Assembly: GCF_904849725.1 (NCBI RefSeq)
Contig: NC_058521.1
Location: forward strand, 143,992,744-144,056,743
Length of the DNA stretch: 64,000 nucleotides
From: Hordeum vulgare subsp. vulgare
Lineage: Eukaryota; Streptophyta; Magnoliopsida; Poales; Poaceae
Direction of reading: 5' to 3'
The notes beneath the pieces were generated by a model. That model worked only from the letters and a program-made list of their open reading frames with translations. It did not search any database and was not told the origin of the DNA. Positions 22,338 through 33,921 of this stretch are shown one piece after another. The translations under genes and the position numbers were made by a program. Numbering within the stretch: the stretch's first letter is position 1; the number at the start of each line of letters is the position of its first letter.

Positions 22338-22861
22338 GCATTGGTATGGGCAATCCCCTTGGCTTGTGCCAAGCTTGGGGGAGTTGCCCCGGTATCGTAT
22401 CACCATCACATCTTTTGCCTTTACCTTTGTTTTAGTTTTCCTTTTCAATTTTCTCTTTCTCTAGTAGATAAAAAGTCTTAGTGTTTTAGTCTTGAGTTTT
22501 GCTTTGTGTCACCCCCGATGTATTCAAGCTCGTGAGCCATATAATAAAGAGTGTCTTAGTTGAAGGGATTTGCCTCTTGCCATGATCAGAAGAGTGAGAA
22601 TAGAACAAAAGCATGAAAGATCATGTAATGATCTTATGGGAAGTGATGGCTTCACATATAAAAAGAATGATGATTGAAACTTGTTGAGGGTAGGCAAACA
22701 TAGACCTTGGTCATGGTTGCAATTAATAGGAAGTGATAAAGAAGGAGAGGTTCACATACAAATATATCATCTCTCACACCATCTATGATTGTGAACACTC
22801 ACTAAATTATCGCATGCCTAGAAGTAGATGTTGGACAAGGAAGACAACATAATGAATTGTG
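22338..22861 (+). other. Element A 3' non-coding region, part 1
   Basis: This matches element B 46897-47423 closely. It contains the internal polypurine-like tract at 22371-22386 and no coding sequence. It is interrupted after TTGTG (22857-22861), the target duplication of element D. Confidence 0.85.
22371..22386 (+). promoter_or_regulatory. Internal polypurine-tract-like sequence of element A
   Basis: AAGCTTGGGGGAGTTG is identical over 16 bases to 63113-63128, the polypurine tract plus first two LTR bases at the 3' end of the same element. It is preceded by a hairpin CTTGGC-ttgt-GCCAAG (22358-22373). It may prime a second plus-strand start, like a central polypurine tract; this is inference. 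Confidence 0.5.
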
Positions 22862-24504
22862 TGTCACACCCTGTTTTTGCTATCACTTGTCTGTATTGTG
22901 AAATTCTGAGCTTGTTAAAACTTTTTCAAAACTAATGTTGCGAATGCTATGATTGACATTGTATGCTTGTATGCTTGATCATGTCAGGATTTAAAACCCT
23001 AAATTCTTTTGGTATAACACTGATTTCCAAAAACCTTTGCTTATTTCTAATCAAGGTAAAACCTACCTTAAGTTGCACTACATGTCCTTGATAGCAAGTA
23101 GTGCTTCTACTCATATTTGGTAATCTGATTTTAACATATATTTTTATTTCAAAACCACAGAAATAATTATTTCTGTGATTATTTTCCTAATTAATTAACA
23201 TGTCCATTTATAAAGCCAGAATTGGTATTCCAACATGGAAAAATACTTTTCTGCCTTAGAAAAATCTGATTAAATTTGGAGATGATCAGAAGGACATATA
23301 TTTTCCATACATAGGATTTTAAACCCCATTTTATATTATATTTATTGAATAAAACTATGACAGCTATTTCTGTCTGTTTTGGCATTTTGAAATATTTCCA
23401 AAGGAAATATTCTCAATAAATTCCAAGGAAATTCCAGTGATATCCCTAAGCCTTGTTTGGTGTCCACATAAAGTTTCACCTTGATAAAAGGTGAATAAGG
23501 ACCCCCAATAACCCTAAAACCCTGTCTGTCCAGAATCAAGTTAGAGCAACTCTACATAGCAAAGTTTATCCAATGATGCTAAAACTTTGCAGGAGTGCCT
23601 AATACCTCAAATGAGGGTTCCACAACAAAAATGGGATTTGTGGGACTTAGTTTGCCCACACTCCCTTTGGAAGGGACATATCTGGTCATATTGGAGTATT
23701 TTCAAGTTTACAAAGCCAAACTTGTCCTTTGGAGCTCAAATTTTGTGAAACTCCATGGTTTACCACCAAACCCAAACCTGTTAAGTTGCAACACCAGTGG
23801 TGGGGTGCAACCCCCTTAAGCCACTATCGAACACCTTCTGATAGATAGGAAAAAGCCACCTTAGCCACAGCTAAACGAAACCCCTTTGCTTCAAACTCAT
23901 AGATTAGGTGGCCAACACCTGTGTCTAACCCCAGTCAACTGGCCCCTAACTGGTTCAAAGTGGAAAGGCCAAAAACCCCAATTTAGATCTCAGTTCATGA
24001 CTGACAGCACCAGTATTTCTTGCCTCCCTTGACTAGCCGAAGCTCCCACAAGGACCAAACGGCTAGCCACACCCCCAGCCAGTGTCAGGACATGCTAGAC
24101 ACGTCCAAAGTGCCTCAGAGCGCACCAGCATCTCGTGGCATGCCAAAACTGTGCTCTAGGCTCGCTACAGGGAGTCACCGAGGCGGGGGCGATGCCCTTG
24201 GCGGGTTCCAGCCTCCCCCGAGATGTCCAACCTCTCCCCCGACAACCCTTCTGCGTCGAGCAAGCCTCCAGGCCCCTCCTCTCCCGCGCTAGAGCTCGCG
24301 CGACGCGTGCCCGCGCGCACCAGAACCGGCCAAGGTTGCGCGGCCACGAATGCTCGACTTTCCTCTCTCTCCCTCTGTTGCAGATGGTTCGGGCAGTCCA
24401 AAACCACGTCCTGAGACCGTGGTTTTGACCCCAGCCTCTCTCTGCACCCCATGCACGCCACGGTGAGTCACCAACGCTCCCGAATCTTCTCACCTTCGCG
24501 GGCC

Positions 24505-24512
24505 TATAAATA
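24505..24512 (+). promoter_or_regulatory. TATA box of the element D 5' LTR
   Basis: TATAAATA in the context ggcc-TATAAATA-gccctccc, followed by a C-rich tract. The 3' LTR has the same box at 59592-59599. It would place the transcript start about 30 bases downstream, so the hairpin at 24607-24650 would be in the 5' leader RNA. Confidence 0.7.
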
Positions 24513-24606
24513 GCCCTCCCCTCGCTCCAACACCCCTCAGATAGCTTCACCACGATCACTAGTACCTCCCTAGCCACCCCAGCAAACCAGCAGAGCCCCG
24601 GTGCTC

Positions 24607-24650
24607 GAGATCGACCGAGGCCCCTCCACCTCGGAGCTCCGGTCGATCTC
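24607..24650 (+). repeat. Conserved two-tier hairpin in the D LTR leader
   Basis: Outer arms GAGATCGACCG / CGGTCGATCTC with inner arms CCGAGG / CCTCGG overlapping them. The 3' LTR (59695-59738) and the diverged LTR at the window start (54-96) have the same outer stem with different loop bases. Confidence 0.75.
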
Positions 24651-26983
24651 TGACTACACGACGGCTCCTGCGCCCCTCGACCCACCAAACTGACCCTCTC
24701 GATCCCAGGAAGCTTTCCCCCAACTCGCCCGAGCTTTTCCGTGTCTCTAGCAACCCCCTCGACCACCTCCTGAACCTCCTCCGTCACGGCCTCCTCGTCG
24801 CCGGTGAACCCCTGCCTCCCCGTCGTTGTTTCGACCACCAGCAGGTAGGAGACAGTAAGGCGAACCCATTCCAGTGATCGCTGGGCCATGATAGCATCGG
24901 CAACCTCGCCGGCATCCTCCTCCTTCTCTCTGGCCAGAGGTAGGTGACGACCCCGACACGTGTGCCCCACCTGTCGATGGCCCAACCTCCTCCCCCGCGC
25001 TGACCTCGGCCACTGACCGCAGGGCCCTGCGCGTCAGGTTCAAACCTGACGGCGCGCACGCCTGGGAGGCTGTCGGCTGGCCATGGGCCAGCCCAGCTCT
25101 GGGCCGTGCCAGGCCAGGAGTTTAGCCGGTTTTATTTTATTTTTAAACCCTGGTCTCTAAGATTTTTATAAAAACATTTAACCAGTGTAAAAATATAATT
25201 CTTCCACTATTATTCTTCTAAAAATGTGTAGTATTTAATAATATGTTTGGATGAATTTTTCCAACAACTATTCTATTTTATATTAATAAAAAGGACTAAA
25301 TTGAAATAGTTTTGCTTCTGTTTGGTTGATTTCAAAAATATTCCTGCAAGGAAAACTAAGGCAAATATTTTGAAAATTATACCTTAGATTTATTAGTAAT
25401 AAAGAACACTTTTAAAATGACTTTGTGGTCTGTTTCTATGTGATCTATTTCTTATTTATTATTTTATCGACGATAGAAAATCCGTGTGACGAGGGAATCG
25501 GAACGGAAGACCTCGAAGACCCGGATACTTAGCTGACCAAGGCAAGCAGCCCTTTGACCATGAGTGAGCATATGTTACTTTGCATATTAAAGTAGCAAGT
25601 ATTCCCGTTGCATATGATCATACGTGCTGGTAATCATTTGATATGGTTTTACCGAAAGCTCCCCCAGAGCATATGCATTGAGCTTGACCCTACCCCTTGA
25701 GGGTCATGCTAATACCATGTTGACAAGTAAAGATAGAAGTAGTATTATCATGAGCATGTTGTTGACATAAAGCAAGAGTTTATGAAAACCCCGTCGGGTT
25801 CCACTAATGCCCGAGTGTGATGATGAGTTAGGTGGTCACTTTCGGTGAAGTGATGCACCCAGTATTTGTGTGAGTATGGTTTTGGTAATGGGATTAGATT
25901 TATGATGTGTCGACCGTCCCAACCTTACCAGTACGACCACGTTACCCCTTATGGGACGGGGCTATGTTAATTACTCTCGTCGGTGATAGCAAAGATCCAC
26001 ATTACTAGTAGCGGGAGTGATGTGTGGTCACTCTCGTGATGGGGTCGTGCCGGGTAGGACGACTATGCCATTTTTATGAGTTCCAGTCACACCGTTGGTC
26101 CCCGCATGGTTGGTACTGTCCAGAGTTGGTGCTCGTAAGACGTACAACATGTGGGCTGTGTACCAATCGAGTGGACCTCTTTGTCTAGTATCGTCAGGCA
26201 AAAGGCATTGATCGGGTACTTACCTCGGGTATGTGATATACCGCGAGTCATGGATGACACGGAAGTTTCCCGGATCTCGTGGGTCCAGCGTACTACCTGT
26301 GCAGAGTGTAAACTATTCGAATAGTCGTGTCCACGATCAAGGATAGTTGGGTAATCCTGCTTAAACTACATCCAGTTGTTTCCCATAAACCAAGTGTGTG
26401 TGTGTGTGGTGTTGGAAAAGGTCTTGCTATGATAGAAATAATATGACGAAGTTCGGTGACTTGGCATATAGGGTGGACCCGGATGGTTCAGCCCTCGACA
26501 GATATATTGATATCTGTAACATGTTCTTCAAGAGTAATTCTTTAACTTGATGCATATTCATGATCATTCCACCCAGATGAGTTACACTAAAGATGCATGA
26601 TATTGTTATCCTTCACTTTTGTTGATTATATCATGGGCTGTTTGCGAGTACATTCAAAGTACTCATTGTCTTTCCACTGGTTATGTTATTGACCAGACAT
26701 GGAAGGACCGGAGTTTGGAGATGACTACGTCTTTGAAGACGCCCCTGCGAACTAGGACTCTTCCGAGTCAGAATGCCTGTCGGTGTAGGCTTGATGGCAT
26801 GGGCACCCACTTAGCCCTATGTTTTCCGCTACTAGTGTATCTGAGTGATTTGGCCTTAGGCCCTGTCTTGTGAACTTGACCCTTTGGTCATGTGTTGTAA
26901 TAATCGGTATCTTTGTTCGGTGAGCATTGATCTCTGGGATCACTGAGCACGGCGATCTCGACTAGTAAGTCGGGGTCCCCACA

Positions 26984-27124
26984 GAGCTGGTATCACAACC
27001 ATCATGACTATAGGAAGCCTTAGGTAGCATGGACGATAGACGAAACGATTAGTGCACATAGATTGACCCGAGAACCGCACCCACTAAATATTTCTAACCC
27101 TCTCCTCTACACCTTGTTGATGGC
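26984..27124 (+). other. Element D leader with tRNA-iMet type primer-binding site
   Basis: TGGTATCACAACC (26988-27000) resembles the TGGTATCAGAGC site complementary to initiator tRNA-Met, with changes after the eighth base. The rest is untranslated leader, cut by element C1 after ATGGC (27120-27124). Confidence 0.75.
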
Positions 27125-28683
27125 TGCTGCTCGCTACGCCTATAGGGATTTCCTTGGCAAGTATGCAAAGGATTCCCCCACGGCCTTGGAGCCTTGCGTT
27201 GGTGTTCCCTTGAAGAGGAAAGGCTGATGTAGCACAGCGGCGGTAAGTATTTCCCTCAGTTTGAGAACCAAGGTATCAATCCAGTAGGAGGATCGCGTCA
27301 AGTCACAAGTACCTGCACAAACACAAAGAGCTTGCACCCAACGCTATGAAGGGGTTGTCAATCCCTTATAGATTGTTTGGAAAGTGAGAACTAAAAGCAA
27401 AAAGTAAACAAAGCAAAGTAAAAGTAAAAGCGGAGATGATAATTGTGAGTAGACCCGGGGGCCGTAGTGTTCACTACTGGCTTCTCTCATGAAAGCAAGT
27501 AGACGGTGGGTGAACGAATTACTGTCGAGCAATTGATAGAACCGCGCAAAGTCATGACGTTATCTATGGCAATGATCATACGTATAGGCATCACATCCAA
27601 AACAAGTAGACCGATACTTTCTGCATCTACTACTATTACTCCACACGTTGACCGCTATCCAGCATGCATCTAGTGTATTGAGTTCATAAGAACAGAGTAA
27701 CGCCTTAAGCAAGATGACATGATGTAGATGGACAATCTCAAATCTATGATGAAAGCCCATCTTGTTACCCTTGATGGCAACAACACGATGCGTGCCTTGC
27801 TGTCCCTTGTGTCACTGGGAAAGGCCACTACACGGTATGAACCCAAAACCAAGCACTTCTCCCATTGCAAGAATCATAGATCTAGTTGGCCAAACAAAGC
27901 CCAAGACTCGGAGAGACTTACAAGGATATCAAATCATGCATTTAAGAAATCAGCAAAGACTCAAATATAATTCATAGATAATCTGATCACAAATCCACAA
28001 TTCATGGGATCTCGACAAACACACCGCCAAAGAGGATTACATCGGATAGATCTCCATGAAGATCATGGAGAACTTTGTATTGAAAATCCAAGAGAGAGAA
28101 GAAGCCATCTAGCTACTAACTACGGACCCGTAGGTCTGAAGTAGACTACTCACAGGTCATTGGAGATGCAATGATGTTGATGTAGAAGCCCTCGAGCTCC
28201 AAAGTCCCCACCAGCAGGGCATCGGGAAGGGTCTCCAGATGAGATCTCGCGGAAACGGAAGCTTGCGGTGGCGGAAAAGTGGTTTCGTGGACACCCCTAT
28301 TTTTTCTGGGATTTTAGGGAATATATAGGCGAAAGAGCTAGGGCAGGGGAGCTCCAGGGGGGCCACAAGCCTGGTAGCCGCTGTCCCCCCTGGCCGCGGC
28401 TATAGGGCTTGTGGGCTCCCTGTGGGCCTCCTGCCTTGGCCCTCAAGTCCCCCGATCTTCTTCTGTTCTGGAAAAATTCATTTCGGGGATTTTATTCCGT
28501 TTGGGCTCTGTTCCAAAATCAGATCTGAAAAGAGTCAAAAACACAGAAAAACAGGAACTGGCACTTGGCACTGAATTAATAAGTTAGTCCCAAAAAAGAT
28601 ATAAAAGGTATATAAAACATCCAAAGTTGACAAGATAACATCATGAAACCATCAAATATTATAGATACGTTTGAGACGTATCA
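27125..28683 (-). repeat. 3' LTR of element C1
   Basis: 1559 bp. Read on the minus strand it begins TGATACGTCTC and ends GCAGCA. A minus-strand TATATAT lies at about 28320-28326 and the GC-rich inverted repeat at 28363-28414. Confidence 0.9.
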
Positions 28684-28684
28684 A

Positions 28685-28699
28685 GCATCCCCAAGCTTA
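28685..28699 (-). promoter_or_regulatory. Polypurine tract of element C1
   Basis: On the minus strand TAAGCTTGGGGATGC lies just before the LTR start TTGATACG. It would prime plus-strand synthesis. The same 15 bases recur at 30658-30672. Confidence 0.7.
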
Positions 28700-30640
28700 A
28701 CTCCTGCTCGTCTTCGAGTAGGGAAGTGATAAAGAATGAATTTGTGATGCTTTCATGCTACCTAGCATAGATGTCCTTTGTAACTCCTCTTATGTGACGT
28801 GAATGTTCAGATCCGTTAGATTCAAAACAATAGTTTTCTATTGACGTGGAGACAATAATACTTCAAGCAAACTAGCAAGGTAATCATGAATTTTCAAAAT
28901 AACAAGGCCAAAAGAAAGTTATCCCTACAAAATTATGTAGTCTGGCTATGCTCTATCATCCTTGCACAATGAATTTAAATCATGCACAACCTCGGTATTG
29001 GCCAAGTAATTGTTTTCACACCTTTACTTTCTCAAACCTTTTCAACTCTCACGCAATACATGAGCGTGAGCCATGGTTTTAGCATTATAAGTGGAATGGA
29101 GTGTGGTGGAGGTTGCAAGGCAAACAAGGAGAAGATGGTCACATTGACTAGGCATATCAATGAGCTATGGAGATGCTCATCAATAGATATCAATGTGAAT
29201 GAGTAGGGATTGCCATACAAATGATGCCCTAGAGCTAAGAGTATGTGAAAGCTCTTAAAGAAAACTAGTGGGTGTGCATCCAACTTGCTTGCTCACGAAG
29301 ACCTAAGGAAATTTTGAGGAAGCCCATCATTGGAATATACAAGCCAAGTTATATAATGAAAACTTCCCACTAGCTATATGGTGGTGTCAAAATGAGAGAA
29401 TCCCAATCATGAAAATCATGGTGCTTAATAGGCACAAGTTTGGAAAGATAGTAGCATTGTCCCTTCTCTCTTTTTCTCTCATTTTTTGGTGGGCTCTTTG
29501 GCCTTTTTTTGTGGGCATCTTTGGCCTCTTTTGTAAATGGTCTTCACTGGCCTCTTTTATTTCCTCACATGGGACAATGCTCCATCAATGATGATCATCA
29601 CACTTACAACTCAAAACTTAGAGCAATGATGACTCTATACGGAATGCCTCCGGTAGTGTACCCTGACAATGATCTAGCATGACATAGACATCAATGGAAA
29701 CATCATGCTAGCTATCTTATGATCATGCAATGGAAATGTAGAAGTGGTGGCACATGTCATGGTGGTAGTTGCATGGCAATATATCTCGGAATGGCTTTGA
29801 AAATGCCATAGTAGGTAGGTATGGTGGCTGTTTTGAGGGAGGCTATATGGTGGGTTTTATGCACCGGCGAAAGTTGCACGGCACTAAAGAAGATAGTGAT
29901 GGTGGAAGGTGAAAGTGCATCTAAACCATGGACTCAACATTAGTCATGAAGAACTCATATACTTGTTGCAAAAGTTTTAGTAGTAATCGAAACAAAGCAT
30001 TCAACGCATACTCCTAGGGGAAGGGTTGCTAGGCACAAACCATCGCGCGATCCCGACCGCTACACAAAGGATGACAATCAATAAACTAATCATGCTCAAA
30101 CTTCATTACATAGCGGTTCACCATACGTGCATGCTACGGGAATCACTAACTTCAACACAAGTATTTCTAGATCCACAACACCTTACTAGTATAACTTCAA
30201 TATTACCACAACCACAACTCAAAACTAATTGAGATGAATCAAACTTCTCTAACTACTCAATGCACACGAAGGTGGAAGTTTTCATATCCCTTTGGATAAC
30301 TACCCCTTTTGAGACTACTTTCATAGCATAGATCAACTACCATGCCACACACTTCCGTGCTCTAAAAGATAGAAGTGAATCACATAGAGAAAAATCAACT
30401 AGCTCAAAAGATATAAGTGGAACACATGTGAGCTGAATTGCCTAACCAAAGGATATAAGTGAAGCTCGACAAAATCACGGTGAGTGCATGTCTCTCTCTC
30501 TAGGTGTGCAGAAAGGAAGATTGTGACACAACAAAAATAAAAGACTCCTACGATACAAGACGCTGCAAGCAAAACACATAACATGTGGTGAATAAAAATA
30601 TAGCCCCAAGTAACGTTACCGATGGATTGAAGACGAAAGA

Positions 30641-30727
30641 GGGGATGCCTTCCCGGGGCATCCCCAAGCTTAGGCTTTTTCGGCATCCTTGAATCAACTT
30701 GGGGTGCCTTGGGCATCCCCAAGCTTG
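30641..30727 (-). repeat. Paired hairpins with internal polypurine-tract copies (C1)
   Basis: The first hairpin is GGGGATGCC-ttcccgg-GGCATCCCC (30641-30665). The second pairs CTTGGGGTGCC with GGCATCCCCAAG (about 30698-30723). Each contains a minus-strand copy of the polypurine-tract motif AAGCTTGGGGATGC. The same arrangement is found in element C2 at 50565-50651. Confidence 0.65.
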
Positions 30728-31377
30728 AGCTCTTGCCACTCTTTATCTCTTTGTCCATAAGAACTTCACCCAAAACTTGAAAACTTCACAACACGAAACT
30801 TAAACAGAAACTCGTGATATCATTAGTATAAGAAAGCAAATCACCACTTCCTTAGGTACTGTAGCAAACTTAAATTCTACTTATGTTGATGTTGGTTTAC
30901 TGTATTTTCAATCTTCCATGGTTAATACCCCCCGATACTATCCATAGTTTTATCAAAATAAGCAACCAACTCAACAAAAACAGAATCTGTTAAGAGCAGA
31001 CCAGTCTGTAGCAATCTGTATACTTCGTATACTTCTCATACTTCAAAAATTCTGAAAAATTACGACAATCTGAAGAATTTGCGCAGCTATCAGCAGAAAA
31101 AAGAATCAACTCAAAGTCTCTCACAGAAAGAAAATGAAAATTCTTTTCGTGAGCAGAAAGTTTCTGTCTTTTCCAGCATGATCAAACGATCATTCCCAAG
31201 ACTAATCATAACGGTTTCACTTGGCAGAAACGCAAAAGAAACACAAAAAAACACAATCGTAACAGAATTATGAAAGTGTGGAAAACACAAAACAGAAATA
31301 AAAATGATAGATTCATTGGGTTGCCTCCCAACAAGCGCTATTGTTTAACGCCCTTAGCTAGGCATAAGGTGATGGAA

Positions 31378-32061
31378 TCACGTATAGTCATCTTTGGTGC
31401 TCAAACCATAAGTAGTGTGATCATTTATCATCTTAAGATCTTCATCTTTATTGGATGACTCACCACTAGCTTTAGGAACAAAAACAGACTTGACGGTCTT
31501 TTTGAGAGTGAGATTTGGAGTATTTTGCACAGAGGCAAAAGCGGAACCCAAGTTGGTTATGACATCTTCTAGTTTGCCAATTCTAGAGGAATCAATAACT
31601 ATAGGTTCCTTCTCCCTTAAATTTTTCAAAACCATTCCCACTTTGGATCCGTACTGAGTAATTTGATTGTGGATCTTTCTATCCAAATCCTCAATAAGTT
31701 CAATTGTGGCAATTTTGTTTTCAATGGCGTCAAGCCTTTGCATCACGTGTTCCAAGGTCAAGGTAGTTCCATTAACCATGAGCGGGGGTGAGCCTACCAA
31801 ATTCACGATAGCTCCATAGGAGTCAACAGTATGGCTCCCCAAAAAATTCCCGCCTACGATGGTATAAAGAATATACCTATTCCAAGGAGAGATTCCAACA
31901 TAAAAACTGCGAAGAAGAATGGTAGTGGATTGCTTACGAGTAGATCTACTTTGAGCATTGCAAATCCTGTACCAAGCGTCCTTTAATTTTTCTTCCTCAT
32001 TCTGCTTGAAATTGAGAACTTCGTTCTTAGGGGTATCGTTTGGAGTGGTGGGTCTAGCCAT
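31378..32061 (-). CDS. Element C1 gag-like ORF
   Basis: 227 residues starting MARPTTPND, about 215 bases after the primer-binding site. The stretch 'LKDAWYRICNAQSRST' to 'LRSFYVGISPWNRYIL' and 'GGNFLGSHTVD' follows the pattern of the Ty3/Gypsy gag core (an aromatic W..I followed by FY.GL and GG.F). A helical segment follows (about residues 100-150). There is no zinc knuckle and no protease. The C-terminus TTYGLSTKDDYT nearly equals that of the protease ORF of element C2 (ATYGLSTKDDDT), so this looks like a deletion derivative that kept the original stop. The frame is intact. Gag alone could package RNA if other proteins are supplied in trans. Confidence 0.65.
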   Translation of the reverse strand: MARPTTPNDTPKNEVLNFKQNEEEKLKDAWYRICNAQSRSTRKQSTTILLRSFYVGISPWNRYILYTIVGGNFLGSHTVDSYGAIVNLVGSPPLMVNGTTLTLEHVMQRLDAIENKIATIELIEDLDRKIHNQITQYGSKVGMVLKNLREKEPIVIDSSRIGKLEDVITNLGSAFASVQNTPNLTLKKTVKSVFVPKASGESSNKDEDLKMINDHTTYGLSTKDDYT

Positions 32062-32274
32062 TCATGGACTATCCCACACACAAACGAGCAGGAAGTAAGC
32101 AAGTGAAACGGGCAAAAGAGAACGGCAAAAAGGCAAATGAAAACGACAAAGGAGAAAGGCAAATGAAAACGGCAAATGTGAAGTGGGGGAGAGGAAAACG
32201 AGAGGCAACTGCCAAAAAAGGTAAATGCAAGAGATGAGTTTGTGACACTTACTTGGATAGATCTTGACTTGATC
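32062..32274 (-). other. Element C1 untranslated leader
   Basis: Purine/pyrimidine-biased leader between primer site and gag. The segment 'cgttttcctctcccccact' (minus strand) is shared with the C2 leader. No coding function. Confidence 0.6.
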
Positions 32275-32294
32275 TCTCCCTGGCAACGGCGCCA
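32275..32294 (-). other. Primer-binding site of element C1
   Basis: On the minus strand TGGCGCCGTTGCCAGGGAGA, 10 bases after the LTR end. One base in the first 18 differs from the site of elements A and B (A for G), the same tRNA-Asp type. Confidence 0.8.
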
Positions 32295-32304
32295 GAAATC
32301 CTTC

Positions 32305-33862
32305 TGCTGCTGGCTACGCCTATCGGGATTTCCTTGGCAAGTATGCAAAGGATTCCCCCGCGGCCTTAGAGCCTTGCGTTGGTGTTCCCTTGAAGAGGAA
32401 AGGGTGATGTAGCACAGCGGTGGTAAGTATTTCCCTCAGTTTGAGAACCAAGGTATCAATCCAGTAGGAGGATCGCGTCAAGTCACAAGTACCTGCACAA
32501 ACACAAAGAGCTTGCACCCAACGCTATGAAGGGGTTGTCAATCCCTTACAGATTGTTTGCAAAGTGAGAACTGAAAGCAAAAAGTAAACAAAGCAAAGTA
32601 AAAGTAAAAGCGGAGATGATAATTGTGAGTAGACCCGGGGGCCGTAGTGTTCACTAGTGGCTTCTCTCATGAAAGCAAGTAGACGGTGGGTGAATGAATT
32701 ACTGTCGAGCAATTGATAGAACCGCGCAAAGTCATGACGTTATCTATGGCAATGATCATACATATAGGCATCATGTCCAAAACAAGTAGACGATACTTTC
32801 TGCATCTACTACTATTACTCCACACGTCGACCGCTATCCAGCATGCATCTAGTGTATTGAGTTCATAAGAACAGAGTAACGCCTTAAGCAAGATGACATG
32901 GTGTAGATGGAAAATCTCAAATCTATGATGAAAACCCATCTTGTTACCCTTGATGGCAACAACACGATGCTTGCCTTGCTGCCCCTTCTGTCACTGGGAA
33001 AGGTCACCGCACGGTATGAACCCAAAACCAAGCACCTATTCCATTGCAAGAATCATAGATCTAGTTGGCCAAAAAAAACCCAAGACTCGGAGAGATTTAC
33101 AAGGATATCAAATCATGCATATAAGAGATCAGCAAAGACTCAAATATAATTCATAGATAATCTGATCACAAATCCACAATTCATGGGATCTCGACAAACA
33201 CACCGCCAAAGAGGATTACATCGGATAGATCTCCATGAAGATCATGGAGAACTTTGTATTAAAGATCCAAGAGAGAGAAGAAGCCATCTAGCTACTTACT
33301 ACGGACCCGTAGGTCTGAGGTAGACTACTCACGAGTCATTGGAGAGGCAATGATGTTGATGTATAAGCCCTCCAGCTCCAAAGTCCCCTCCGACAGGGCA
33401 CTGGGAAGGGTCTCTAGATGAGATCTCACGGAAACAGAAGCTTGCGCCGGCGGAAAAGTGGTTTCGTGGACGCCCCTATTTTTTCTGGGATTTTAGGGAT
33501 TATATAGGCAAAAAGCTAGGGTAGGGGAGCTCCAGGGGAGCACAAGCCTGGTAGCCGCGGGCCCCCCTGGCCGCGACTACAGGGCTTGTGGGCTCCTTGT
33601 GGGCCTCCTGCCTTGGCCCTCAAGTCCCCCGATCTTCTTCTGTTCTGGAAAAAAATCATTTCGGGGATTTTATTCCGTTTGGACTACGTTCCAAAATCAG
33701 ATCTGAAAATAGTCAAAAACATAGAAAAAACAGGAACTGGCACTTGGCACTGAATTAATAAGTTTGTCCCAAAAAAGATATAAAAGGTATATAAAACATC
33801 CAAAGTTGACAAGATAACAACATGAAACCATCAAAAATTATAGATACGTTTGAGACGTATCG
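32305..33862 (-). repeat. 5' LTR of element C1
   Basis: 1558 bp. On the minus strand it begins CGATACGTC (family TGATACGTC; T has become C) and ends GCAGCA. The GC-rich inverted repeat is at 33540-33591. Confidence 0.9.
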
Positions 33863-33921
33863 ATGGCCGCCGTACGTGAGATGCTTCTGGAAACGGGCTT
33901 TCCTCTGCTTTTGGGCGATAG

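Larger units (their letters stand above)
22862..26983 (+). repeat. 5' LTR of element D
   Basis: 4122 bp from TGTCACACCC to GGTCCCCACA. It contains a promoter-like TATAAATA at 24505-24512 in a GC-rich block, a hairpin at 24607-24650, an AT-rich segment (about 25130-25450) and a TG-rich run near 26394-26410. The frames at 24020-25059, up to 296 codons, are GC-rich chance readings with no recognisable domain and are not annotated. Confidence 0.93.
28684..31377 (-). other. Element C1 long non-coding internal region
   Basis: No frame with a recognisable domain. It contains the polypurine tract beside the LTR (minus strand of 28684-28699), a pyrimidine-rich tract near 29459-29560, two internal polypurine-like copies (30658-30672 and 30713-30727) with hairpins, and the segment 'gggttgcctcccaacaagcgc' at 31319-31339 shared with C2 (51240-51260). 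Confidence 0.7.
27125..33862 (-). mobile_element. Element C1: non-autonomous Gypsy retrotransposon with gag only
   Basis: Minus-strand element inserted in the D leader with a perfect target duplication ATGGC (27120-27124 and 33863-33867). The 5' LTR is on the right (32305-33862) and the 3' LTR on the left (27125-28683). The first about 265 bases of the two LTRs differ at about eight positions. Between them are a tRNA-Asp type primer site, one gag-like ORF and nearly 2.7 kb of non-coding sequence. No protease, RT, RNase H or integrase is visible, so it must have been mobilised in trans. Its LTR tip TGATACGTC and primer site match the A/B family. Confidence 0.88.

Noticed and set aside
24020..25059. 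Long GC-rich frames on both strands (up to 296 codons) in the D 5' LTR
   Set aside because: They lie wholly inside the LTR, overlap TATA and hairpin, are open in several frames at once because of GC content, and are not kept intact at the matching place in the 3' LTR (59168-60131).
26394..26410. TG-dinucleotide run as a regulatory or Z-DNA element (also 61485-61510)
   Set aside because: It is a variable-length microsatellite differing between the two LTRs; no evidence of function.
31079..31273. Small frames in the C1 and C2 non-coding regions
   Set aside because: Short, Lys/Gln-rich, not maintained between C1 and C2.
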